Origin: Alphaproteobacteria bacterium
Lineage (GTDB): Bacteria; Pseudomonadota; Alphaproteobacteria; CAAHEQ01; UBA3637
Direction of reading: 5' to 3'
NCBI GenBank assembly: GCA_017453485.1
Contig: JAFTEW010000028.1
Coordinates: 1-46,622, forward strand
Length of the DNA: 46,622 nucleotides
Shown: positions 1-8,096 of the stretch, piece after piece
How positions within the stretch are numbered: the first letter of the stretch is position 1
Layout of the letters: each line of letters opens with the position of its first letter
Made by a program: the position numbers and the translations under genes
The notes under the pieces: generated by a model
Databases searched by the model: none
What the model saw: only the letters and a program-made list of their open reading frames with translations
Told to the model about the DNA's origin: nothing

Positions 1-14
1 ATATTTTTAAAAAT

Positions 15-54
15 GTAATTACTTAGTAATTATAAAATAAATAAGTAATTACTT
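15..54. repeat. AT-rich palindromes, possible operator
   Basis: The core GTAATTACTT occurs at 15-24 and again at 45-54, a 30-base period. The first copy is part of an inverted repeat (TAATTACT at 16-23, AGTAATTA at 25-32), and the second lies in the perfect palindrome AAGTAATTACTT at 43-54. The sites sit 75-115 bases upstream of the first gene, as an operator would. I found no convincing -35/-10 pair with good spacing here, and the window begins here, so the repeats could instead belong to something further left. Confidence 0.4.
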
Positions 55-129
55 TGTTATTATTTTCTTGCTTTTTATTCCGGATCCTTGTATAACTTTA
101 AAGTGTTTGATGCTAAACAGGAGGTCTCT

Positions 130-1665
130 ATGAGAAAAAAAGCACAATTGGATAGTCCGATTATCTTTGAAAATGAAAATCCGAAAAGAGTTTGGTGGAA
201 AAATAAGTATTTTTGGATTTCCGCTTTATTCGGAATGGGGTGGTTTACCTTTATTATTCATTATTTAAGCGTTTCAGCATGGTGGCAAAATCGATTTGAA
301 TTAGCACCGGCTGAGTTAATTGGCGGACTAAGCGGATTGGCGCTGCCAATGGTTGTTTTTTGGCTTATTTGTGCTTATTTTGATAGAACGGATCAAATGG
401 AATCGGAGGCCCAAACATTAAAAGCTTATTTAAATGAATTGGTTTATCCGACGGAAGAGGGGGCTATTTATACCCGAACACTAACGGATGCATTGCGACT
501 TCAAATTAAGGAATTTCGTTCTGTTTTTCAGGAAGTGAATGAAGAAACACAAGCCGTTCGTGATGATTTAAAGCGGTGGGTGCGTGATTTAAGTGCCATT
601 ATCAAACACGCAAATACAAAAACGATTGCTTCCATTCGGGAAATTGCCCGTCATATTCAAAATATTGCGGCGGCTACGGAAATGGCCAATCAGCAAGCAG
701 AAAAAAGTTCTAATCTTTTCTCGGAACAGGCCGCTATATTAGAACGGGTTGTCGGTGGAACGGTTCGGTCAACACAGGCCTTAACACAAACGCTTGAAAA
801 TAATATTCAAGATATGAAATCATTATCCGGTGAAATCAATAATATAAATGCTCAAACAACCAAATCTGTTGAAAAATCAACACAGGTGATGATGAATTTG
901 AATCAAAGTGGTGCTAAAATAGAAGAAGCCATTAATTTATATGAAAATAGTGCCAGACAACAGAATGCCCGATTGTTTGGTAATTTAGAAAAAGTTTTAT
1001 CTGTCTTTCGGGCTCATGGTGATTTGTTGGAACAAGAAGTAGAGCGCACAACCAATCGATTAACAACTGTTGAAGGTATTTTGAAAACGCAAGCAACAAC
1101 CCTTTTCGGTGTTGCCGATAAGGCTATCCAAAAAGTAGATGAAACCGCTTTGGCTCTCGGGACGACACGGGAAGAATTATTGGGGGCTCTGGATACTTTT
1201 AAGAGTGAAGCCAAGCAGGTCACACAACAAATTGAAAAGGCCGGTGAAAAGGTCACCTATGCTCCGGTTGTTAGGCAAATTCAAACAGATAATTTATTGC
1301 AGGAAGCCAGTTCTATTTTGGCACATTTACAAGAATATTCGGTGGATATGGCTCATTTATTTACACCAAAAGCGGAAGAAAATCTTTGGGAACGGTACTA
1401 TAATGGTGATAAAACAGTCTTTATGCGGCATATTAAATCCGAATTAAGTGCTTCAAAATACAAAAAATTAAAAGAACTATATCAGTCTGATCCGGCTTTC
1501 CGGGAATCGGTAGATAAATATATGGAAGCCTTTGAAACAATGACGCAAACATTGGATAAAGAAGATGACAGTAAATTGTGGATGAGTATTGTCATCGGAT
1601 CAGATGTCGGCCGTCTTTACATGGTTTTAGCCGATGTTTTGAAAGGAAAAAACAATGCGCATTAA
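130..1665 (+). CDS. membrane-anchored coiled-coil protein, unknown function
   Basis: This is a 511-residue protein. The ATG at 130 is chosen because AGGAGGT lies at 119-125; an in-frame TTG at 88 has no such site. Two hydrophobic segments at about residues 27-50 and 60-83 look like a transmembrane hairpin. Residues from about 90 to 380 are rich in heptad-like A/L/I and Q/E/K and should form a long coiled coil. The C-terminal 110 residues look globular, with many Trp, Tyr and Leu. The layout recalls methyl-accepting or other membrane-tethered coiled-coil scaffolds, but I see no HAMP or chemoreceptor hairpin tip. The gene overlaps the next one (mazE-like) by 11 bases, so the two are very likely co-translated. 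I do not recognise the family. Confidence 0.8.
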   Translation: MRKKAQLDSPIIFENENPKRVWWKNKYFWISALFGMGWFTFIIHYLSVSAWWQNRFELAPAELIGGLSGLALPMVVFWLICAYFDRTDQMESEAQTLKAYLNELVYPTEEGAIYTRTLTDALRLQIKEFRSVFQEVNEETQAVRDDLKRWVRDLSAIIKHANTKTIASIREIARHIQNIAAATEMANQQAEKSSNLFSEQAAILERVVGGTVRSTQALTQTLENNIQDMKSLSGEINNINAQTTKSVEKSTQVMMNLNQSGAKIEEAINLYENSARQQNARLFGNLEKVLSVFRAHGDLLEQEVERTTNRLTTVEGILKTQATTLFGVADKAIQKVDETALALGTTREELLGALDTFKSEAKQVTQQIEKAGEKVTYAPVVRQIQTDNLLQEASSILAHLQEYSVDMAHLFTPKAEENLWERYYNGDKTVFMRHIKSELSASKYKKLKELYQSDPAFRESVDKYMEAFETMTQTLDKEDDSKLWMSIVIGSDVGRLYMVLADVLKGKNNAH

Positions 1666-1873
1666 GTTGGTAAAAATCGGTAATTCAATCGGAATCCGTC
1701 TACCGAAAAGTGTTTTGAAAGCCTGTGAATTTGAATCCGAAGTTGAATTAACTGTTCAGGATAAAACCGTTTTATTATCGGTGCCGAAAGAAGGACGAAC
1801 AGCGTGGTTTGAACTATTTCAGGAAAGCGTGAAGCAAAAACCGATTAAGGAAAAAGGAGAATGGGAATGGTGA
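1655..1873 (+). CDS. mazE: MazE-like antitoxin, AbrB fold
   Basis: This 72-residue protein has the swapped-hairpin AbrB/MazE DNA-binding signature. Its N-terminus has the LVKIGNSIGIRLPKSVL pattern (VKxGNSxGxRLPK), followed by a short acidic and Trp-containing tail (WFELFQES, GEWEW) that would wrap the toxin. In this family the antitoxin neutralises the MazF ribonuclease and represses its own promoter. It overlaps the upstream membrane protein gene by 11 bases and the toxin gene by 7, so all three are translationally coupled. The family assignment is strong; the operon's physiological role is unknown. Confidence 0.88.
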   Translation: MRIKLVKIGNSIGIRLPKSVLKACEFESEVELTVQDKTVLLSVPKEGRTAWFELFQESVKQKPIKEKGEWEW

Positions 1874-2166
1874 AACGGTTTGACGTGTATGCTTGTGAGA
1901 CAAAAAATCAGATCCGCCCTTGTGTTATTTTATCACCGGATGAAATGAATGCAACATTACCATATGTTTTGGTCGCACCGATTACAACGGTCGAGCGATT
2001 GTTTCCCTGCCGGGTTGGGGTTCGATTAAAGGGAAAGCAGGGACAGGTTGCTTTGGATATGATACGTAGTATTTGGAAAGCGCGTTTAAAAGAAAAAATG
2101 GGAACGCTACCGGACAATTCCCGACAGGAAATCGGGGATATATTGAAGCGTATGTTTGAACTTTAA
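1867..2166 (+). CDS. mazF: MazF/PemK-type toxin, endoribonuclease
   Basis: The product is 99 residues. Family hallmarks are the N-terminal KRFDVYACE strand, RPCVILSPDE (the usual RP-vvvS loop), the VAPITT strand and VALDMIRSIWKARL, which matches the conserved LDQIRTVDKxRL segment. MazF enzymes cleave single-stranded RNA at short motifs and stop growth when the antitoxin is lost. GGAG at 1856-1859 is 7 bases from the ATG at 1867 but only 1 base from the ATG at 1861, so I prefer 1867; the longer form would add two residues. The gene runs convergently into rsmE with a 4-base overlap of the stop regions. Confidence 0.87.
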   Translation: MVKRFDVYACETKNQIRPCVILSPDEMNATLPYVLVAPITTVERLFPCRVGVRLKGKQGQVALDMIRSIWKARLKEKMGTLPDNSRQEIGDILKRMFEL

Positions 2167-2852
2167 TGATTGAAACGATAACAGGCTATTGCGGCAATTG
2201 CTGCTGTTTCGGCTCTTAAAATTGTGTTTCCCATGTGCCAAAATGATGTTTGATGACGACTAAACAAGTCTAATTCATCCGGGGACCAGCCCCCTTCGGG
2301 TCCGATACATAAAGCCGGTGTTTTTTCAGAAAATTTCGGTGTTTGTTCTTGACCGCGTTCGGCCAGGCAAATCGGCTGAGCAGACGAGGGTAGGGTATGC
2401 CATAAATCGGTTAATTTGATCGGTTCATGAAGTGTCGGAATGGTCAGACGTTCACATTGTTCGGCCGCTTCAATTAACAATCGGTTGGTCCTTTCCGAAT
2501 TTATTTTGGAAACGACCGTTCGTTCCGTTATCAAAGGGTAAATATCGGAAACACCTAATTCCGTTGCCTTTTGAAAAACAAAATCCATCGGTTCTTTTTT
2601 AATCAAGGCCGGACAAAGTATCAAAGATTCATTTATTATTTGAGGTTTAGTTTGCTTGGTTAAAATTAATTGATTCTTCTTTTTTTCAAGAAGTTGTATG
2701 GTTGCTGACCATTCACCATCTCGACCATTGAAGAGCAGAACAGAATCACCAATCTGTCGGCGCATTACATGCAGCAGATAATGTGCTTGTAATTCAGAAA
2801 GTTGAATAGTTTCTTTTTCGGAAAGATTTTGGGATACGAATAATCGAATCAT
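2163..2852 (-). CDS. rsmE: 16S rRNA m3U1498 methyltransferase RsmE
   Basis: RsmE methylates N3 of U1498 in 16S rRNA using S-adenosylmethionine. The 229-residue protein has the N-terminal PUA-like segment (HYLLHVMRRQIGD, FNGRDGEW), the KKEPMDFVFQKATELGV helix and the SPOUT trefoil-knot motifs CIGPEGGWSPDEL and LRAETAAIAAI. Length and motif order are typical. The start overlaps the stop of the upstream signalling gene (ATGA at 2849-2852), so it is the second gene of a two-gene minus-strand operon. The partner has no obvious link to rRNA modification. Confidence 0.95.
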   Translation of the reverse strand: MIRLFVSQNLSEKETIQLSELQAHYLLHVMRRQIGDSVLLFNGRDGEWSATIQLLEKKKNQLILTKQTKPQIINESLILCPALIKKEPMDFVFQKATELGVSDIYPLITERTVVSKINSERTNRLLIEAAEQCERLTIPTLHEPIKLTDLWHTLPSSAQPICLAERGQEQTPKFSEKTPALCIGPEGGWSPDELDLFSRHQTSFWHMGNTILRAETAAIAAIACYRFNH

Positions 2853-4852
2853 TTGTCGCTTATCCGTAATAAAATAGATGTCACATCATCCGGCGGTGGC
2901 GGCGGAGCAAATTCAAAAAAGGCGTTCATAATTTCTCGAAGTGCTACTTGAACATTCGGATTTTTTACATATTTATCAACGATTTTTTTGAAACCGACTT
3001 CCCCTAGGCGTTCCCCATTGACAGAAGGAGATTCTGTTAAGGCGTCGCTATACAGAAATAAGGTATCCCCCGGCGCCATTTGAATGGTGTGTTCAGCGTA
3101 GGATGCTTCACGCATAATACCGAGTGGAATACCGGATGTATCCAACAATTTTGTTTTACGGCCCGAATGCCAAAATGGGGAAGGTGCATCTGCCCCGGCA
3201 TAGTGAAGTGTTCGTTTTTTCGGGTCATAAATCCCAAAAAAGAAAGTAGCAAATTGTCCGCGCGGCAACAAATCAAATAAGCGACTATTAAGTGTTTTTA
3301 AAAATTCGGCCGGTGAATTGATCTTCTTTTTATCCATTTGGGCAATAATTCCATGTAAACGGAACGTATTTAAGGCTGAAGCCACCCCATGTCCGGAAAA
3401 ATCACACAAATAGATTCCCAATAATTCCCCCCGAATGGGAAACATTTGCCAATAATCCCCCCCAAGCATGGAGGATGGCTCAAAATACTGAGCAAATTTA
3501 ATATGGAACTGTTTACCAAATTCAGCAATATGATCCGGATGCGGGAGCATATCAACCTGCATTCGGCGAGCGCTTTGCATTTCTGTTTCAATCTGATCTA
3601 ATTGATGGCGCAGATTGTAAATTAAAATTCGGTTTTCCAAATGAACCTTAACCCGGGCAAAAAATTCCAAAGGATTGATGGGTTTTGTAATGAAATCCGT
3701 AGCACCGGAACTAAATGCTTTCTCACGCATTTCCCGCGTGTCAGAGGCTGTTTGAACCAATACCGGAATATGTTTTGTTTCTGGGGCAGATTTCAGGTGG
3801 TATAAAACTTCCTGACCATTCATCCGGGGCATGGTAATATCCAAAATAATTAAGTCCGGCTTAAATGATAAAACTTTGTGGAGGCCTTCTATCCCATCTG
3901 CTGCCAGTTGAATTTGAGTGATCCCGGCTACATTTAGCAACCGTGTCAAAACGGCTTGATTGCTGGGATTGTCCTCCATTACCAATACACGACATTGGGA
4001 TAAGTCCGGATCATCCATCGGGGTGTCCGATTCATAGCGATCTTCGGCCATTGATTCGGCAGCCACCGGATGTTCAATGCGATCATGCAGTAAAAATGAT
4101 AGAGTCACCTCACGGCCAAAATCATCAATGGTGCAAGAATCCGCAATACCGGCAATCAAGCGTAATCCTCGGCCGGATTTTGCCTGAGGGGCTGGTTGAT
4201 CTGTTCTTTGAACTGTTGGAACGGATGTATAACCGGCCCCCTCATCTTTAATTTTGATTTCCAGGCGTTCATCGTTCCAACTAGCCCAAAGACTCATGGA
4301 TTTTTGAGCATAAGTCGGGTCATTTAATCGTTCGTTCAGAAGATGAGCATACTCAATAAAATCACGGGCTGATTGACGTAAATTACTGGATAATTGTAAA
4401 TTACCATGAATCAGACCGTTGACAATTGACTCATGTAGAGCCAGATGAATACTTTCGGCCAACGTTTTGGAAAAGAATAGGCGCTTTTGCAGGGCTGTTG
4501 TAAAAATACGAGCAATGTCACAAGCGTAAATAATGGGACAGGTCATCAATAAGCCCAAGACCTCTAAATCATCTGTATGGGTATGTTGAACGGCAAAATT
4601 AACAATCGAATCATCCAAAGCATTCGCATCTATGACGCTGCTGATTGGCGCATTCATCAGGTGTAACAAATTTTCCTCGGACAAAGAACCTGATAAGACG
4701 GACAATTGTTCCGGAAAGACATTTCGGTGAAGCATCCCTTCGGTCAAAAAAGGCTTTTTGGAATCGGGCCATGGCGCAAAATCAGCCAGTTGTGCAATCC
4801 GCAACACATGGTTCAGCGTGACATCCTGACCGATTAAAAATGTATTTTTCAT
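2849..4852 (-). CDS. HATPase-receiver-PP2C phosphatase signalling protein
   Basis: The protein has 667 residues and three signalling modules. Residues about 125-255 form an RsbW-like HATPase: N-box LALHESIVNGLIHGN at 137-151, G1 box KDEGAGY at 202-208 and GRGLRLI at 228-234. Residues about 287-403 form a receiver domain with acidic pair E293/D294, phosphoacceptor D338 and K390. A coiled linker follows, then a SpoIIE/RsbU PP2C phosphatase (about 450-667) with GGDYW at 464-468, D484 in CDFSGHG, D603 and D655/D656. The likely job is phosphorylation-controlled partner switching on an anti-sigma-antagonist protein. The first 120 residues match nothing I know. AAGGAG lies 8 bases before the start. 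No anti-anti-sigma factor or histidine kinase is adjacent. Confidence 0.9.
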   Translation of the reverse strand: MKNTFLIGQDVTLNHVLRIAQLADFAPWPDSKKPFLTEGMLHRNVFPEQLSVLSGSLSEENLLHLMNAPISSVIDANALDDSIVNFAVQHTHTDDLEVLGLLMTCPIIYACDIARIFTTALQKRLFFSKTLAESIHLALHESIVNGLIHGNLQLSSNLRQSARDFIEYAHLLNERLNDPTYAQKSMSLWASWNDERLEIKIKDEGAGYTSVPTVQRTDQPAPQAKSGRGLRLIAGIADSCTIDDFGREVTLSFLLHDRIEHPVAAESMAEDRYESDTPMDDPDLSQCRVLVMEDNPSNQAVLTRLLNVAGITQIQLAADGIEGLHKVLSFKPDLIILDITMPRMNGQEVLYHLKSAPETKHIPVLVQTASDTREMREKAFSSGATDFITKPINPLEFFARVKVHLENRILIYNLRHQLDQIETEMQSARRMQVDMLPHPDHIAEFGKQFHIKFAQYFEPSSMLGGDYWQMFPIRGELLGIYLCDFSGHGVASALNTFRLHGIIAQMDKKKINSPAEFLKTLNSRLFDLLPRGQFATFFFGIYDPKKRTLHYAGADAPSPFWHSGRKTKLLDTSGIPLGIMREASYAEHTIQMAPGDTLFLYSDALTESPSVNGERLGEVGFKKIVDKYVKNPNVQVALREIMNAFFEFAPPPPPDDVTSILLRISDK

Positions 4853-4879
4853 AAAGGCTCCTTAACCAAACAAGTAAGG

Positions 4880-4908
4880 AGTATAACGGTCGAAACAGTG
4901 TGTGTCAA
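4880..4908 (-). promoter_or_regulatory. promoter of the HATPase-REC-PP2C/rsmE operon
   Basis: On the minus strand TTGACA (4903-4908) and TATACT (4880-4885) are separated by exactly 17 bases, close to the sigma70 consensus. The predicted start leaves a leader of about 20 bases containing AAGGAG. Confidence 0.75.
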
Positions 4909-4946
4909 GCAAAAAGAATACTCTGTTCCCGGCATAAAAAAAGATG

Positions 4947-4975
4947 TTGCAAAAAAAAGAAAAAATAGATATAGT
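4947..4975 (+). promoter_or_regulatory. promoter giving a probably leaderless mRNA
   Basis: TTGCAA (4947-4952) and TATAGT (4970-4975) are 17 bases apart. A start about 7 bases downstream falls at 4982, which is the A of the likely initiator ATG. No Shine-Dalgarno sequence precedes that ATG, which fits a leaderless transcript. Confidence 0.6.
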
Positions 4976-4981
4976 GCCCGC

Positions 4982-5740
4982 ATGTATAGAATCTTCTTGT
5001 TTTTGGGAATGATATTAGTTGTCGGTAAAGGATATGCCGCTGATATTCAATGGCCGACGGTGGCTAATATAAAATCAACCGGTGTTGCAGATATGTATGA
5101 ACGTCCCTATTCTTTGATGGAAAATGAGGTGGATAAGACAAAATTATATCGTAATACGGGTGCATTGGTTGGTGTCGGTATCGGCACAATGGCTTTTTTA
5201 TACACGATGCCGTCCAGTTTCACAAATTGGGATAATGATGACCATAAAAGTCCCGGTTCTAAATGGTGGGACAATGTATCCCGTGAACCTGTTTGGGATA
5301 AAGATGACATCTTCCTGAATTATGTGACACATCCTTATGCCGGTGCCATTTACTATATGGGGGCTCGTTCTGCGGGTGCCAATGCCGGATATTCATTTTT
5401 GTATTCATTCGCTTTGTCAACATTCTTTTGGGAATACGGAATAGAGGCTTTTGCCGAAAGACCATCTGTTCAAGATTTAATCGTGACCCCGGTTGCCGGG
5501 TCTTTATTGGGCGAAGGGTTTTATTTGGCCAAGCGCCATATTCGGGAAAATGATAATCAGTTATGGGGATCAACAAAATTAGGGAAAACAGCCGTCTTTT
5601 TGATGGATCCGATTACGGAAATAACAGATTGGTTGTTTGATCCATCAATGCAAAAGAAATCTCTTTCCTTTTCATCACAACCTCTTATTACTCGTCACGG
5701 CGGTATTGGATACGGGTTGCAAATGCAGGTTCCGTTTTAA
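4982..5740 (+). CDS. DUF3943-like envelope protein
   Basis: The product is 252 residues from the ATG at 4982. A longer form from 4898 would put 28 hydrophilic residues in front of a good signal peptide (YRIFLFLGMILVVGKGYAA) and would start upstream of the apparent promoter, so I reject it. The central region contains HPYAGAIYYMGAR, followed by FALSTFFWEYGIEAFAERPS and the DLIVTPVAGSLLGE segment, a pattern I associate with DUF3943 proteins of the Gram-negative envelope. Function is unknown. It stands as a single unit, with a separate promoter before the next gene. Confidence 0.75.
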   Translation: MYRIFLFLGMILVVGKGYAADIQWPTVANIKSTGVADMYERPYSLMENEVDKTKLYRNTGALVGVGIGTMAFLYTMPSSFTNWDNDDHKSPGSKWWDNVSREPVWDKDDIFLNYVTHPYAGAIYYMGARSAGANAGYSFLYSFALSTFFWEYGIEAFAERPSVQDLIVTPVAGSLLGEGFYLAKRHIRENDNQLWGSTKLGKTAVFLMDPITEITDWLFDPSMQKKSLSFSSQPLITRHGGIGYGLQMQVPF

Positions 5741-5746
5741 TTCGGT

Positions 5747-5775
5747 TTGACTTTTGTCCGGATATGCTTTACCAT
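5747..5775 (+). promoter_or_regulatory. promoter of the 5795 gene
   Basis: TTGACT (5747-5752) and TACCAT (5770-5775) are 17 bases apart, in the short gap between the DUF3943-like gene and the next gene. GAGGAGGT at 5783-5790 follows as the ribosome-binding site. Confidence 0.5.
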
Positions 5776-5794
5776 TTTGGTAGAGGAGGTGCCT

Positions 5795-6859
5795 ATGGAA
5801 AGCAAAATTAAAGATGAAGTTGATACATCGGATACTGGTCATCAATTGATGGATTTATATAATAAAAATAAATCAAGCGATCATTTAAGAGCACCCTGTT
5901 CCGTATTTTCTTCACGGGATAAAACACCGAAAGAAAAATGGATAGAAGCCGAACAAAAACGATTGGCTGCCCGGCTGTTGGAACCTGCTCAAATCAAGAA
6001 AATAGAACGGTTAAGACCGGATAAAGTTTTCGAACAAAAAAAGATAGAAGAGTTAATCGGACATCCGCATGAAGATCCGACCTGTTTTACCATGGCAATG
6101 GCGGGTTCTCCGTTTATCGGGACGGTTGAAATGTCCAACGGTTTGAATTTATCCGTCAATATGGGATTAACATGCCATATTCATTGGTCCGGCGGAGCCT
6201 TGCAGGCACTTTCCTATTCCTTGGGGGAGGCAGAGCCGGTTTACCAATTTAAATCGAATCAAGTTTCCGTTGAAATTACCAACTTGAAAACAAAAGAACA
6301 ATGTCATGTATTACATCCGGAATATCAATTGATGGTTCGACCGATTTATGCGGACGGAAAAACAAGGGAAGGATATTTGGTTTCTTGGGCAGATACGTTT
6401 AAAATGGGGGCATATCCCTGGGAGAACGGGTATCAGGAAAATTTTGAAATTCGCAATGTGACCCCGCCGGACGGAGCCTTTCAATATCTGAAAACCCGTG
6501 GAGAACTTGGCCATGTTATTTGGCCGCAGCATATGAGGCAGGTTTTTGCCGCTATTCAAAAAGAATATGATGTCAGCCAACAAAGCGGACAAAATGGATT
6601 GCCGATTTTTACCCGCTTTGATCCATCCGGTAAAACCAGGGGTAAAATGCATGCAACGGCCTATGCCGACGGAATATCCCGTTTTGCCGGCGGTTGGTTT
6701 GAAATTCCGAATGTGGTCTATGTGCGGGGCGGTATGCGCAAGGCTCTTGGCAATATCAATCCTTTTCCGGCACTGCCGAAACCAAATCCGTTAACACTGA
6801 TCCGACAACCAGTCAGACAAATATCCGCCATCGGAAAAGAAAGACAGAGAGATACCTAA
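5795..6859 (+). CDS. uncharacterised cytoplasmic protein
   Basis: The product is 354 residues. The ATG at 5795 follows GAGGAGGT by 4 bases; an upstream in-frame TTG at 5747 lies inside the promoter. There is no signal peptide or membrane segment. Residues 1-100 are charged and probably helical. The middle is rich in aromatic and beta-forming residues (CHIHWSGGALQALSYSLG, GAYPWENGYQENFEI), and the last 40 residues are Pro/Arg-rich (PFPALPKPNPL). I do not recognise the family and see no catalytic motif. It ends 2 bases before the stop of the convergent phosphatase gene. Confidence 0.75.
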   Translation: MESKIKDEVDTSDTGHQLMDLYNKNKSSDHLRAPCSVFSSRDKTPKEKWIEAEQKRLAARLLEPAQIKKIERLRPDKVFEQKKIEELIGHPHEDPTCFTMAMAGSPFIGTVEMSNGLNLSVNMGLTCHIHWSGGALQALSYSLGEAEPVYQFKSNQVSVEITNLKTKEQCHVLHPEYQLMVRPIYADGKTREGYLVSWADTFKMGAYPWENGYQENFEIRNVTPPDGAFQYLKTRGELGHVIWPQHMRQVFAAIQKEYDVSQQSGQNGLPIFTRFDPSGKTRGKMHATAYADGISRFAGGWFEIPNVVYVRGGMRKALGNINPFPALPKPNPLTLIRQPVRQISAIGKERQRDT

Positions 6860-6861
6860 AA

Positions 6862-7986
6862 TTATTTAGAAATAATCATTAACGGCACAATCATTTCTTT
6901 GGCGGTTAATCCGGCATGAGAACTGAGAAATTCTGGACCGGAAACGCCCTCAAGCACCCGATGGCGCAAAACTTTATCGGCAGTTGCAATGATCAGATAA
7001 TCCCCTAAAAATTCAGTTATTTTAGGATGTTGTTTTCCGGGACCAAACAAACCCTTTTGCCGTGCTATATCACTTTTAATCAACATAAAATCATCGGAAA
7101 AATAACGGTGGAATGAATCAACTAATTGTTGCTCTTTATTCGGCTTTAAGAAAACAGAATAAACCCGGTCATCCATGTTAAGCGGAACTGCCAAGCAATC
7201 CGTAAAATCCGGGTAATCATTGATGTAAATAATTTTCTTAATCGGGGTGTGTCCGTGATCAGCCGAAATAATGACGGTTGTATCCGATAAAGAAGCGCAA
7301 AGATTTCGAATAGCCAGGTTTATTTGTTTTATCAAAGAAAGGCTTTCGGGGCTGTAAGTGCCGGTATGGTGGCAGGTATGGTCCGGTTCCGGCCAATATG
7401 CCAGAATAAATTGTTGTCCGGGTTGCCTCGTTTGTTTTCGAATGCGGGCGCACTGTTCAGTGAAGGTGACCGCCCCGGTCTGTCGGATTTTCTGTGGGAA
7501 GATTTCAGTGCAGGTAACAGATGTTTTTCCTTGGAGAATTTGTTTGAAAATATGGGTATAGGGTAGTTCTTTTTCTCCCGTGATTTGTGTCTGTTCTCCG
7601 GTAAAACTATCCCGGCCGGTAAACAGTTCAATATAACGATTTTGATTGGCAAAGTAGGGTGACCAACCGACCCATCCGTGACAGACCGGCGGTAAAGCAG
7701 AATAATAAGTTGTTGTAGCGGCTGTTGTTGTTGGTGGAAAAACGGATGACAGTGAATCAACTATGTGCCGACGTAAAAAGGCATTTTTAGGTAGGGCCTG
7801 TTGAATCAGGTCTAATCCTAAACCGTCCAAAATCCATAACACAACATTTTTGGGTTTGTGCCGAAGTGATTTTTTTAAGATGGGTAGAGCCGTATAACTT
7901 GTTGGAATACCATAATAATTTAAAATAGTATTCGGAATTCCCAAGATGGAGTGTGTGTAATCGGGCCAAAAAACAGACTGAGACAT
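6862..7986 (-). CDS. alkaline-phosphatase-superfamily phosphodiesterase
   Basis: The product is 374 residues, starting at the ATG at 7986, which has GGGAGG 8 bases upstream; a longer in-frame start has no ribosome site. The type I phosphodiesterase/nucleotide pyrophosphatase metal sites are visible: VLWILDGLGLDL (Asp54), the Thr-rich nucleophile segment VFPPTTTAATTTY (about 82-94), PDHTCHHTGTYSPES, IISADHGHTP, and a C-terminal SSHAGLTAKEMIVPL that supplies a metal-binding His. Such enzymes hydrolyse phosphodiester, pyrophosphate or phosphonate bonds. There is no signal peptide, so it is probably cytoplasmic. The substrate cannot be told from sequence. Confidence 0.85.
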   Translation of the reverse strand: MSQSVFWPDYTHSILGIPNTILNYYGIPTSYTALPILKKSLRHKPKNVVLWILDGLGLDLIQQALPKNAFLRRHIVDSLSSVFPPTTTAATTTYYSALPPVCHGWVGWSPYFANQNRYIELFTGRDSFTGEQTQITGEKELPYTHIFKQILQGKTSVTCTEIFPQKIRQTGAVTFTEQCARIRKQTRQPGQQFILAYWPEPDHTCHHTGTYSPESLSLIKQINLAIRNLCASLSDTTVIISADHGHTPIKKIIYINDYPDFTDCLAVPLNMDDRVYSVFLKPNKEQQLVDSFHRYFSDDFMLIKSDIARQKGLFGPGKQHPKITEFLGDYLIIATADKVLRHRVLEGVSGPEFLSSHAGLTAKEMIVPLMIISK

Positions 7987-8008
7987 AGATGATACCTCCC
8001 AACATATT

Positions 8009-8037
8009 ATCGTATCTGTTGAAAATAAAAAATTCAA
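8009..8037 (-). promoter_or_regulatory. promoter of the phosphodiesterase gene
   Basis: On the minus strand TTGAAT (8032-8037) and TACGAT (8009-8014) are 17 bases apart, just upstream of the GGGAGG ribosome site. It is divergent from the promoter at 8049-8077. Confidence 0.6.
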
Positions 8038-8048
8038 GAAAAATATGA

Positions 8049-8077
8049 TTGTATTTTGTAAAAGATTTTTATATGAT
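8049..8077 (+). promoter_or_regulatory. promoter of the GNAT gene
   Basis: TTGTAT (8049-8054) and TATGAT (8072-8077) are separated by 17 bases. The predicted transcript start leaves a leader of about 13 bases containing AGAGGT. Confidence 0.6.
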
Positions 8078-8096
8078 AACCTCCCAGAGGTAAATA

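Noticed and set aside
1655-2166. Mobile element around mazEF
   Set aside because: No transposase, integrase or flanking repeats are present, and base composition matches its neighbours.
7332-7760. 142-codon minus-strand frame inside the phosphodiesterase gene
   Set aside because: It overlaps a well-supported gene with catalytic motifs and has no start context.
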